From: Cyanosarcina radialis HA8281-LM2
GTDB taxonomy: Bacteria; Cyanobacteriota; Cyanobacteriia; Cyanobacteriales; CCAP-1448
DNA: 64,000 nucleotides
NCBI GenBank assembly: GCA_019359615.1
Contig: JAHHHA010000017.1
Span: forward strand, 61,286-125,285
Reading direction: 5' to 3'
Shown here: piece after piece, positions 15,306 to 22,762 of the stretch
Layout: the number at the start of each line of letters is the position of its first letter
How positions within the stretch are numbered: the stretch's first letter is position 1
Program-made: the position numbers and the translations under genes
Notes under the pieces: generated by a model
What the model saw: only the letters and a program-made list of their open reading frames with translations
Told to the model about the DNA's origin: nothing
Database searches by the model: none

Positions 15306-15392
15306 AGCTAACCACCACAGTGCAGCGGACTGAATGAACTTGCTGGTTATGAATTTCAAACTATTTGCAGCCGCTGACTGGGAACGTTAAAT
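15306..15392 (+). mobile_element. attC-like integron recombination site 2
   Basis: Left core AGCTAAC (15306-15312, one mismatch to RYYYAAC) and right core GTTAAAT (15386-15392). The arms pair very well: CAGTGCAGCGGACTG on the left against the complement of CAGCCGCTGACTG on the right, leaving two unpaired bases (G and A) on one strand only. Such one-sided extrahelical bases are the hallmark of attC hairpins. Length is 87 bp, against 86 for site 1. Confidence 0.75.
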
Positions 15393-15441
15393 TTATTTTA
15401 ACTATGGCAGAAAATAGTTTCTCCTGTTAAGCAAGATCGCT
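15387..15441 (+). repeat. Homologous right flank of the two attC-like sites
   Basis: The roughly 55 bp starting with TTAAATTTATTTT match the flank of site 1 (12964-13019) at about three quarters of positions. The resemblance extends well past the recombination core, so it is not explained by site-specific cutting alone. The rest of the gap to sufS holds only a REP palindrome. Confidence 0.7.
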
Positions 15442-15525
15442 ATTTATACATCGATCGCAAGCTCAAATTAAAGGATTTATTTTATTAGCAAGCGATCGGA
15501 TTTTTATACCTCTCAGTATTCCTTC

Positions 15526-15570
15526 AAAGTCTCTCTCCCAAGCTTGGGAGAGGGATTTAGGGTGAGGGCA
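15526..15570. repeat. REP-like palindrome
   Basis: TCTCTCCCAAGCTTGGGAGAG with the GGGTGAGGG arm, at the 3' end of sufS. Same family as at 971, 6287, 17594 and 60296. Confidence 0.75.
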
Positions 15571-15585
15571 ACCAAGCCGATGCCC

Positions 15586-16839
15586 TCAACCAAAAATGCT
15601 GCCAAAAAACTCTATCGCTTCCCGCAAAGCCGCGATGAAAACATCAATTTCTTCTTTGGTGTTGTAGAAATACAAACTCGCCCTCGCCGTAGATTGCACC
15701 TTCAAGTAACGATGCAAAGGTTGAGTGCAATGATGTCCGGCGCGAATCGCTACCCCAGCTTGGTCTAATATCGTAGACAAATCGTGCGGGTGGACATCTC
15801 CAGCGGTAAACGCAGCTAACGCCGCCCTACCTTTATTTACAGGCGGTCCGTAGATGCGAATTTGCGGAATTTGTGATAACTGTTGGTACAGATAGGCAGT
15901 TAATTCCTCTTCGTAGGCGTGGATGCGGTCTAAGCCTATACCTGTAAGATAATCTACTGCCGCACCCAGAGCGATCGCCTCGGCTATAGCAGGAGTTCCG
16001 GCTTCAAATTTGTGGGGCAAATCGGCATAGGTGGAAGATTCCAGAAACACGTCGGCAATCATTTCCCCGCCGCCTAAAAATGGGGGCATCGATCGCAGTA
16101 AATCCAACTTGCCATACAAAAATCCTACCCCAGTCGGGCCGCACATTTTATGTCCCGAAGCCACCAGCCAATCGCAGTCGATTTTCTGCACGTCAACTGG
16201 CATATGGGGAATGCTTTGGCAAGCGTCGATTAAGACTTTAGCACCATAACGGTGGGCGATCGCGCAGATTTCTTCTACTGGATTGATGCAACCCAAGGTG
16301 TTAGAAACGTGAACGACAGATACCAATTTAGTTTTATCGGAAATCAGACTTTTGAATTGTTCGCGATCGAAATCTTCATCGGCTGTCAGTTCGACAAACT
16401 TCAACACCGCCCCAGTTTTTTGGCTGATGATTTGCCATGGAACCAGATTGCTGTGGTGTTCCATCACGGTGAGGATAACTTCATCTCCCTTTTGGAGGTT
16501 GGTTAATCCCCAAGCATAAGCGACTAAGTTAATCGCCTCGGAAGCATTGCGGGTATAGACGATTTCTTGGGGTGAAGCCGCATTGACGAACTTAGAAATT
16601 TTTACTCGCGCCCCTTCGTAAGCATCTGTCGCCTTGGCGCTTAAGGTATGAACGCCGCGATGCACGTTGGAGTTGTAGTGTTGGTAATAATCTTGCAGGG
16701 CGTTGAGAACCGCTAGGGGTTTTTGGGAGGTGGCGGCGTTGTCTAGGTAAACTAAGGGTTTGCCGTTGACTTCTTGGTGCAAGATGGGGAAGTCGGCGCG
16801 GACTTTTTCGGCTAGGGTTCTTTCTTTGGTGAGGATCAT
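15586..16839 (-). CDS. sufS: Cysteine desulfurase SufS
   Basis: A 417-residue group II cysteine desulfurase. The PLP lysine is in [18 protein letters not shown]. The persulfide cysteine is in [14 protein letters not shown], and the start [11 protein letters not shown] is diagnostic. It takes sulfur from cysteine and passes it, usually through SufE, to the SufBCD scaffold. It is the last gene of sufBCDS, all on the minus strand. A sufE gene is in this window at 33973, outside the operon. Confidence 0.96.
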   Translation of the reverse strand: MILTKERTLAEKVRADFPILHQEVNGKPLVYLDNAATSQKPLAVLNALQDYYQHYNSNVHRGVHTLSAKATDAYEGARVKISKFVNAASPQEIVYTRNASEAINLVAYAWGLTNLQKGDEVILTVMEHHSNLVPWQIISQKTGAVLKFVELTADEDFDREQFKSLISDKTKLVSVVHVSNTLGCINPVEEICAIAHRYGAKVLIDACQSIPHMPVDVQKIDCDWLVASGHKMCGPTGVGFLYGKLDLLRSMPPFLGGGEMIADVFLESSTYADLPHKFEAGTPAIAEAIALGAAVDYLTGIGLDRIHAYEEELTAYLYQQLSQIPQIRIYGPPVNKGRAALAAFTAGDVHPHDLSTILDQAGVAIRAGHHCTQPLHRYLKVQSTARASLYFYNTKEEIDVFIAALREAIEFFGSIFG

Positions 16840-16854
16840 GATTGGGGATTTTTT

Positions 16855-16888
16855 TTAACCACAGATGAACACAGATGAACACAGATGT
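16855..16888. repeat. Short tandem repeat ACAGATGAACAC
   Basis: About 2.7 units of a 12-bp repeat between sufD and sufS. Confidence 0.75.
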
Positions 16889-16905
16889 TTATCGATAGAT
16901 GTGGG

Positions 16906-18267
16906 CTAGGAGATGGGGTTCGATCGCACTATCTGTGATATGGTCTGACGGAGTGAGGCTATGGGGATTCGATCGACAATCTCAGTAGCAAAGGCGTTAA
17001 TTAGCAAGTTGCGGGCGCTATCTGCATCTAAGCCGCGACTTTGCAAGTAGAAGATTTCATCGGTTTCGAGTTGGCTGACAGTTGCACCGTGGGCGCATTT
17101 GACGTTGTCGGCAGTGATTTCTAACTGAGGTTTGGTATCGACGCGGGCTTTGGGCGATAGTAACAAAGTACGGCTTAACTGCCCTGCATCCGTCAGTTGG
17201 GCGGGTTTGGGAACCAAGATTTTGCCGTTAAAGACAGCATGGGCCCGATCGCCTACTATACACTTATGCACTTGTCTGGCAGTACCGTAAGGATGATTGA
17301 GAGCGATCGTACTGTGAGTATCTGCTAGTTGTTCGCCAGCAATTTTCGTCAGTGCGTTCAGTATCGTCTCCGTACCTTCACCCGTCTGGAAGATTTCTAA
17401 ATTGTGCCGCGACACCTTTGCCCCCAAACTCACCGCACAGCAAGTATAGCGACTATGACGCGCTTGAGCGATCGCAGTTTTACCCACGTGAAACGCCTCC
17501 TCGCCCTCTCGCTGCATCCGCGCGTGAGTAACTTGGGCATTTTCTCCCACCCAAATCTCCGTCACCGCATTCGTCAAATAGGCAGCGTATTCCTGCCCCC
17601 CTCTCCGGTGGGAGAGGGGCTGGGGGTGAGGGCAAACCGCATACTCTTCAATTACCGTCACCGCACTCCCCGACTCTGCCACCACCAAGCAGCGGGGTTG
17701 AGAAACAGTCGGCAACTCGCCAGCCGTCGAAACGAACAGCAGATGAATCGGCACTTCCAGCGATCGATTTTTCGGTATCCACACCACGGCTGCATCGGTC
17801 AGACTAGCAGTATTGAGGGCAGAAAACACCTCTTGCCCGCCTGGTAGTTTCGCCAGATAATCCCGCCAGCGAGGGATCTCGTTTGCCCACAGGTTGCCTG
17901 CAAATACACCCTCTGGAATCCCAGCCACCGACGACAGTTCCGGGGCATAAAACCCATTAACAAATACCAACCTGCTGGCTGCTGCTTCTGGCAGAACCAA
18001 CGACGAAATATCTGGTAAAGGCGACGTGGGTTTAGCGGCGGCAAAGTTGACTTTTAATAAAGACGATAAATCTGTAAACCGCCATTCCTCATCTCTAGTA
18101 GTGGGAATCGCCAATTCGCGTACTATAGGCGTAGAGCGATCGCGGATTTCTTGCAACCAAGCAACCGTTTCCGCGCCTATTGCCTGCACGTCCAAACTCG
18201 GACGCTGTTGCAGCAACTCAGATAAATAACCTACTTCCCGTTTGGGAGAAACTTGAGTAGTCATCAC
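16906..18267 (-). CDS. sufD: Fe-S cluster assembly protein SufD
   Basis: A 453-residue SufB/SufD-family beta-helix protein that completes the SufBC2D scaffold. The C-terminal core (SKGI-like region, [50 protein letters not shown]) is well conserved. Residues about 211-225 ([13 protein letters not shown]) are encoded by a dispersed REP-like palindrome inserted in frame between two beta-helix strands. The start overlaps the end of sufC by four bases. Confidence 0.95.
   Translation of the reverse strand: MMTTQVSPKREVGYLSELLQQRPSLDVQAIGAETVAWLQEIRDRSTPIVRELAIPTTRDEEWRFTDLSSLLKVNFAAAKPTSPLPDISSLVLPEAAASRLVFVNGFYAPELSSVAGIPEGVFAGNLWANEIPRWRDYLAKLPGGQEVFSALNTASLTDAAVVWIPKNRSLEVPIHLLFVSTAGELPTVSQPRCLVVAESGSAVTVIEEYAVCPHPQPLSHRRGGQEYAAYLTNAVTEIWVGENAQVTHARMQREGEEAFHVGKTAIAQARHSRYTCCAVSLGAKVSRHNLEIFQTGEGTETILNALTKIAGEQLADTHSTIALNHPYGTARQVHKCIVGDRAHAVFNGKILVPKPAQLTDAGQLSRTLLLSPKARVDTKPQLEITADNVKCAHGATVSQLETDEIFYLQSRGLDADSARNLLINAFATEIVDRIPIASLRQTISQIVRSNPIS
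17594..17637. repeat. REP-like palindrome inserted inside sufD
   Basis: CCCCTCTCCGGTGGGAGAGGGG plus GGGGGTGAGGGC, the same family as the intergenic copies. It adds about 14 codons and keeps the sufD frame open. Confidence 0.85.
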
Positions 18268-19052
18268 ACCGCCACCTCAGCCGTTTCTGCTTCCAACAAC
18301 CAGTCGTAGCCACGGGCTTCTAATTCCAGCGCCAGTTCTTTCGTCCCGCTAGTAATAATTCGTCCGTTAGCCATGACGTGGACGCGATCGGGAATAATGT
18401 AATTTAGCAACCGCTGGTAGTGAGTAATCACCAGCATGGCATTTTCTGGATTTGCCAGTTGGTTGACACCATTGGCAACGATCTTCAAAGCATCGATATC
18501 CAAACCCGAATCCGTTTCATCTAGAATTGCTAATTTGGGTTCTAGAATTGCCATTTGCAGAATTTCGTTGCGCTTCTTCTCGCCGCCAGAAAAACCTTCG
18601 TTGACGCTGCGACTCAAGAAAGCCGAATCCATCTTGACTACATCTAGCTTTTCCTGGATCAGTTCGTCGAAATCAAAAGCATCGAGTTCTTCTAACCCTT
18701 GGTGTTTCCGGCGAGAATTGTATGCCACTCGCAAGAAATCCAAATTGCTTACTCCAGGAATTTCCAAGGGGTATTGGAAAGCTAAAAATACTCCACTTCT
18801 AGCTCGTTCTTCTGGTTCCATCTCCAGCAGGTTTTGCCCTTGAAAGATGACTTCGCCACCAGTAACTTCATAGGCGGGATGCCCGGCTAAAACCTTAGAA
18901 AAGGTGCTTTTCCCAGAACCATTCGGCCCCATAATGGCATGAATTTCGCCTGCCTTAATCTCCAGACTCATGCCTTTGAGGATTGGCGTACCATCTACCT
19001 CTGCCGTTAAATCGCGGACTGATAATATCACTTCACTTCCTTCTGTCATCAT
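18264..19052 (-). CDS. sufC: Fe-S assembly ATPase SufC
   Basis: An ABC ATPase of about 262 residues. Walker A is GPNGSGKST, the signature region is [10 protein letters not shown], and Walker B is [12 protein letters not shown]. It powers conformational change of the SufBD scaffold. I chose the ATG at 19052 ([15 protein letters not shown]), seven bases after GGAAGG. The longer frame from 19118 is translated intergenic repeat (CGCAAAGGGGCGCAAAGG type). Confidence 0.95.
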   Translation of the reverse strand: MMTEGSEVILSVRDLTAEVDGTPILKGMSLEIKAGEIHAIMGPNGSGKSTFSKVLAGHPAYEVTGGEVIFQGQNLLEMEPEERARSGVFLAFQYPLEIPGVSNLDFLRVAYNSRRKHQGLEELDAFDFDELIQEKLDVVKMDSAFLSRSVNEGFSGGEKKRNEILQMAILEPKLAILDETDSGLDIDALKIVANGVNQLANPENAMLVITHYQRLLNYIIPDRVHVMANGRIITSGTKELALELEARGYDWLLEAETAEVAV

Positions 19053-19156
19053 ACTTAAACCTTCCTTTGCGCCCCTTTGCGCTAACCTTTGCGCCCTTTG
19101 CGTTAAAAAAATCTTCAACGCAGAGGTACGCAGGGGAAACGCAGAGTTTCGCAGAG

Positions 19157-20593
19157 TTAGCCAACCGAACCTTCTAGTTTGAGGCTTAACAATCTGTCTG
19201 CTTCTACCGCAAATTCCATCGGCAGTTGGTTGAAAACATCTTTGCAGAAACCGCTAATCATCATCGAAACTGCATCTTCTTGAGAAATGCCCCGCTGGGT
19301 GAAGTAAAACAGTTGATCTTCCCCAATTTTGGAGGTTGAAGCTTCGTGTTCTAACTTAGCGGTATGGTTTTGTACCTGGATGTAAGGGAAGGTATTGGCT
19401 TGGGCGTTATCGCCGATTAGCATCGAGTCGCATTGAGAGTAGTTACGCGCCCCTTCAGCTTTGGGAGACATTTTTACTAAGCCACGATAGCTATTCTTAG
19501 AGTGTCCGGCAGAAATTCCCTTAGAAATGATGGTGCTGCGGGTATTTTTGCCGATATGCACCATTTTAGTTCCTGTATCTGCCTGTTGGTAGTTGTTAGT
19601 CAAGGCGACTGAGTAAAACTCGCCTACGGAGTTATCGCCCACTAGCACGCAACTGGGATACTTCCAGGTGATCGCCGAACCTGTTTCTACCTGAGTCCAA
19701 GAAATCTTAGAATTGACTCCCTGACACAATCCCCGCTTGGTAACGAAGTTGTAAATTCCACCTTTGCCGTTTTCGTCTCCGGCGTACCAATTCTGGACGG
19801 TAGAGTATTTGATCTCAGCGTTATCGAGAGCAACCAATTCCACCACAGCGGCGTGTAACTGGTTGCTGTCGTACATCGGTGCGGTACAACCTTCCAGATA
19901 CGAGACGTGGCTACCTTCTTCGGCAACGATCAAGGTGCGCTCGAATTGCCCGGTATCGCCACTATTGATCCGGAAATAGGTCGAGAGTTCCATCGGGCAT
20001 TTAACGCCTTTGGGAATGTAGACGAAGGAACCATCGCTGAATACAGCCGAGTTGAGAGCAGCAAAGTAATTGTCGGCAATCGGGACGACGCTACCCAAGT
20101 ATTTCTGCACCAACTCTGGATATTCGTGCAGGGCTTCGGAGATCGAGCAGAAGATTACGCCTTCTTTAGCCAGCTTCTCTCTAAATGTAGTTGCGATCGA
20201 AACGCTATCGAAAATGGCATCGACGGCGACGTTGGTGAGTCGCTTTTGCTCCGATAGGGGAATGCCCAGCTTTTCAAACGTTTCTAGCAGTGCCGGATCT
20301 ACTTCATCCAAACTGTTCTTCTTGGCCTTTTGCTTGGGCGCGGAGTAGTAAATAATATCTTGGTAGTCGATCGCTGGATATGTGACATGAGGCCAGGTTG
20401 GTTCTGTCATCTTCAGCCAGTGACGATAGGCTCTGAGACGAAATTCCAGCATGAACTCCGGTTCGTTCTTCTTACTGGAAATCAGGCGGATAACGTCTTC
20501 GTTCAAGCCGCGCGGGATGGTATCAGTTTCGATGGTGGTGACGAAACCATACTTATAAGGCTGATTGACTAGGGTTTTGACAGCAGCACTCAT
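19157..20593 (-). CDS. sufB: Fe-S cluster assembly protein SufB
   Basis: 478 residues, typical for cyanobacterial SufB, the scaffold subunit on which the cluster is built. Recognisable blocks include [44 protein letters not shown] and [13 protein letters not shown] [27 protein letters not shown], and the tail [20 protein letters not shown]. It is the first gene of sufBCDS. The promoter and the SufR operators lie in 20594-20771. Confidence 0.97.
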   Translation of the reverse strand: MSAAVKTLVNQPYKYGFVTTIETDTIPRGLNEDVIRLISSKKNEPEFMLEFRLRAYRHWLKMTEPTWPHVTYPAIDYQDIIYYSAPKQKAKKNSLDEVDPALLETFEKLGIPLSEQKRLTNVAVDAIFDSVSIATTFREKLAKEGVIFCSISEALHEYPELVQKYLGSVVPIADNYFAALNSAVFSDGSFVYIPKGVKCPMELSTYFRINSGDTGQFERTLIVAEEGSHVSYLEGCTAPMYDSNQLHAAVVELVALDNAEIKYSTVQNWYAGDENGKGGIYNFVTKRGLCQGVNSKISWTQVETGSAITWKYPSCVLVGDNSVGEFYSVALTNNYQQADTGTKMVHIGKNTRSTIISKGISAGHSKNSYRGLVKMSPKAEGARNYSQCDSMLIGDNAQANTFPYIQVQNHTAKLEHEASTSKIGEDQLFYFTQRGISQEDAVSMMISGFCKDVFNQLPMEFAVEADRLLSLKLEGSVG

Positions 20594-20666
20594 TATACTT
20601 TCGGTGTTCTCTGTAGATATAGACGGATGTTGGCAGTGGAGGCAGATTGGATTTACAATACTAAAA

Positions 20667-20680
20667 CAACTAGATTGTTG
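20667..20680. promoter_or_regulatory. SufR operator 1 (CAAC-N6-GTTG)
   Basis: CAACTAGATTGTTG. This exact CAAC-N6-GTTG pattern is the known SufR binding site in cyanobacteria. It lies between the divergent sufB and sufR genes. Confidence 0.9.
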
Positions 20681-20707
20681 CTTAATTCTAATTTTAGACT
20701 ACATTAG

Positions 20708-20721
20708 CAACAAAGATGTTG
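20708..20721. promoter_or_regulatory. SufR operator 2 (CAAC-N6-GTTG)
   Basis: CAACAAAGATGTTG, 41 bp from operator 1 (about four helical turns, same face). Two sites are the arrangement reported for the sufR-sufBCDS region of Synechocystis. Confidence 0.9.
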
Positions 20722-20771
20722 TCAAAGTCCAGAATCGATCTTACGACAGATTCACACCCAAAACTGAGAAG

Positions 20772-21437
20772 ATGCTGACCGAGCCGCAAGTTTCTACCAA
20801 ACAGGACATCCTGGAACATTTACTCAAAAGGGGTCAAGCTACAGCCCAAGAGTTAGCTGAGGCGTTGGAGATCAGTCCCCAAGCGATTCGCCGCCATTTG
20901 AAGGATTTAGAGGCAGAAGAGCTAATCGGTTATGAATCGGTGACAGCGGGGATGGGACGGCCGCAGCACATCTATCAGTTGAGCCAGAAAGGACGCGATC
21001 GCTTTCCTAACAGCTACGATCGCTTTGCGATTTCTTTCTTAAATACCCTGATCGAAACCGTAGGATACGAGCAAGCCAGCGGCTTGTTGCAGCAACACTG
21101 GGAGCGCAAAGCCAAATCTTACCTCGATCGCTTGGGCAAAGGTACTTTAAAACAGCGAGTGGCTAGATTGGTGGAACTCCGCAGGCAAGAAGGCTACATG
21201 GCAGAGTTTTACCCCGTAGATGAGGAAGATAAGGAGCGATCGCAATTCATCTTGACAGAACATAACTGTGCGATTTCTCACATTGCTGTCTCTTTCCCCA
21301 AAGTTTGCGGTCACGAGTTAGAAATGTTTGCCATTGCCCTGCCAGATTGCCAAGTAGAGCGCACCCACTGGATGATCGATGGCGAACATCGCTGCGGCTA
21401 TTCGATTAAGGGCGCGATCGAGCGATCGAGTTTATAG
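20772..21437 (+). CDS. sufR: SufR transcriptional repressor (Fe-S sensing)
   Basis: A protein of about 221 residues with an N-terminal DeoR-like helix-turn-helix (ATAQELAEALEISPQAIRRHLKDLEAEEL). Four C-terminal cysteines sit in the conserved spacing that binds a 4Fe-4S cluster (CAISHIAVSFPKVC, LPDC, GEHRC). Holo-SufR represses sufBCDS and itself. The start is the ATG at 20772; the frame upstream to 20565 runs through the operators and is not family sequence. Confidence 0.95.
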   Translation: MLTEPQVSTKQDILEHLLKRGQATAQELAEALEISPQAIRRHLKDLEAEELIGYESVTAGMGRPQHIYQLSQKGRDRFPNSYDRFAISFLNTLIETVGYEQASGLLQQHWERKAKSYLDRLGKGTLKQRVARLVELRRQEGYMAEFYPVDEEDKERSQFILTEHNCAISHIAVSFPKVCGHELEMFAIALPDCQVERTHWMIDGEHRCGYSIKGAIERSSL

Positions 21438-21467
21438 AATAGAGACAAACCTTAGCTGTAACTTAAA

Positions 21468-21737
21468 ATGGCCCTTCCACTTACCCCAGAACTAGAGGAG
21501 TTCGTTCAAACACAGATCGACAGCGGTAAGTACGCCTCAACTGACGAGGTAATTATTGCTGGACTGAAGCTACTAGAAGAAAGAGAACGAATATATAAAG
21601 GTCGGTTTGAGGAACTGCAAAAAGATATATTGGTGGGTTTAGCGGAAGCAGAACGCGGCGAGTTAATTGATGGAGAACAGGTCTTCCAAGATTTGCAAAA
21701 CAAGCTAACTCAGCGTCGCATTCAGTTAGGTAAATGA
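21468..21737 (+). CDS. parD: ParD-like antitoxin
   Basis: 89 residues: MALPLTPELEEFVQTQIDSGKYASTDEVIIAGLKLLEERE is a standard ParD ribbon-helix-helix. The tail (ELQKDILVGLAEAERGELIDG) contains the conserved ParE-binding element. It overlaps parE by four bases. Confidence 0.92.
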   Translation: MALPLTPELEEFVQTQIDSGKYASTDEVIIAGLKLLEERERIYKGRFEELQKDILVGLAEAERGELIDGEQVFQDLQNKLTQRRIQLGK

Positions 21738-22042
21738 GCAACATTTGTCAATTTACTCCCACAGCCAGCCGAGATCTAGAAAGTATTCTCGATTACGTTG
21801 CTCACAATAGTAGTTTTGATGTTGCCGAGCGCCTGCTTACCAAAATTAATAGTACCTGTTACAAGCTAGCAACTTTTCCTAGTATGGGACGTAGGCGAGA
21901 TGAGTTAGCATCTGCTCTCCGAAGCTTTCCTGTAGAAAGTTACTTAATTTTTTACCGCTCAACTAAAGCAGGAGTTGAGATCTTACGAGTAGTCAGTGGG
22001 TATCAGGAATTAACTACATTATTCTTAGACCTAAATGGCTAA
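21734..22042 (+). CDS. parE: ParE-like toxin
   Basis: A 102-residue full-length ParE/RelE-fold protein (FTPTASRDLESILDYVAHNSSF, LATFPSMGRRRDELASALRSFP, YLIFYRSTKAGVEILRVVSG). Family members poison DNA gyrase. This is the only intact parDE pair in the window; the copies near 12 and 13.7 kb are truncated. Confidence 0.92.
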   Translation: MSNICQFTPTASRDLESILDYVAHNSSFDVAERLLTKINSTCYKLATFPSMGRRRDELASALRSFPVESYLIFYRSTKAGVEILRVVSGYQELTTLFLDLNG

Positions 22043-22043
22043 A

Positions 22044-22090
22044 ATGCCTTCACCGCAGCTTTTAACTCTAGAAGAGTCAGTAGAAGATGA
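22044..22090 (+). pseudogene. Remnant of a second copy of the 22316 gene start
   Basis: Encodes MPSPQLLTLEESVED, which matches the start of the protein at 22316 (MNEPQFLTLEESAEVD), then runs into the HicB-like gene. The HicB-like gene may have inserted into or replaced the rest of it. Confidence 0.55.
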
Positions 22091-22287
22091 AAATCAAAGT
22101 GGTTATTTGGCAAGAAAATGGGGTTTGGTGTGGCTCTGTACCTGCTCTACCAGGATGCCACACCTGGGGAGAAAGCTATGAACAATTGCAAGAAATGCTG
22201 CAAGATGCAATTCAAGGTTGGTTGGAAGTCGCTAGCGATCGAGCAAAGATTGAGCCAGAGAAACAGCTAGTCGAACTATCTCTATGA
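22087..22287 (+). CDS. HicB-like solo protein
   Basis: 66 residues with the compact HicB fold (KVVIWQENGVWCGSVPALPGCHTWGESYEQLQEMLQDAIQGWLEVA). No hicA neighbour. Such short solo HicB proteins are common in cyanobacteria and may be orphan antitoxins or DNA-independent regulators. Confidence 0.8.
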   Translation: MKIKVVIWQENGVWCGSVPALPGCHTWGESYEQLQEMLQDAIQGWLEVASDRAKIEPEKQLVELSL

Positions 22288-22315
22288 AGGCTAACTAAGA
22301 AGATTTAGGCTAATG

Positions 22316-22558
22316 ATGAACGAACCACAGTTTTTAACTCTAGAAGAGTCAGCAGAAGTAGACAAAGCTTTGCTCGCTAACCACGAAAAGTTTTTAACTC
22401 GATTGACGATTTCTTCTCTCAAACTTTTAAAGCACATCGCCCAAGAAGAAGGGATGGCGATCGAAGATTTGACCCCCGATCGAGTCATTGCCTGGTTTGA
22501 AAAAGATGGAAAAATCAGGCGAGAACAGGGAGTCGAAGCTGCATTTTTAAAATGGTGA
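22316..22558 (+). CDS. Hypothetical protein, about 80 aa
   Basis: A small helical protein (KALLANHEKFLTRLTISSLKLLKHIAQEEGMAIEDLTPDRVIAWFEKDGKIRREQG pattern). It resembles conserved cyanobacterial hypothetical proteins, but I cannot assign a function. ATGs at 22313 and 22316 are adjacent; either may be used. A remnant of a related start lies at 22044. Confidence 0.6.
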   Translation: MNEPQFLTLEESAEVDKALLANHEKFLTRLTISSLKLLKHIAQEEGMAIEDLTPDRVIAWFEKDGKIRREQGVEAAFLKW

Positions 22559-22620
22559 TGCCAATTCGCAATTCGCAATTGACAATTCGCAATTTATATC
22601 ATATCCGATCGAACAAACAT
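22559..22620. repeat. Short tandem repeat CAATTCG type
   Basis: Four imperfect units of AATTCGC/AATTGAC (22563-22595). The rest of the 204-bp gap has no supported gene. A short frame from 22619 (VFVGAGFASPVVPQP) looks like a translated dispersed repeat. Confidence 0.6.
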
Positions 22621-22762
22621 GGTATTTGTCGGGGCGGGTTTTGCCAGCCCTGTTGTTCCTCAACCATCAGGTTCTAATCAAACTCGCCCTGCCACAACAA
22701 TAACAGCAATTCTCAACGATGAATTAGGTGAGATTTACAGACATGATTTTAATGATAAACTC

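Noticed and set aside
9157..15441. Insertion sequence as cause of the duplications
   Set aside because: No transposase frame and no terminal inverted repeats were found at the block edges.
19053..19118. N-terminal extension of SufC
   Set aside because: The extra residues come from an intergenic repeat and the ATG at 19052 has a good ribosome site.
20565..20771. N-terminal extension of SufR
   Set aside because: It covers both SufR operators and the sufB start; the family begins at 20772.
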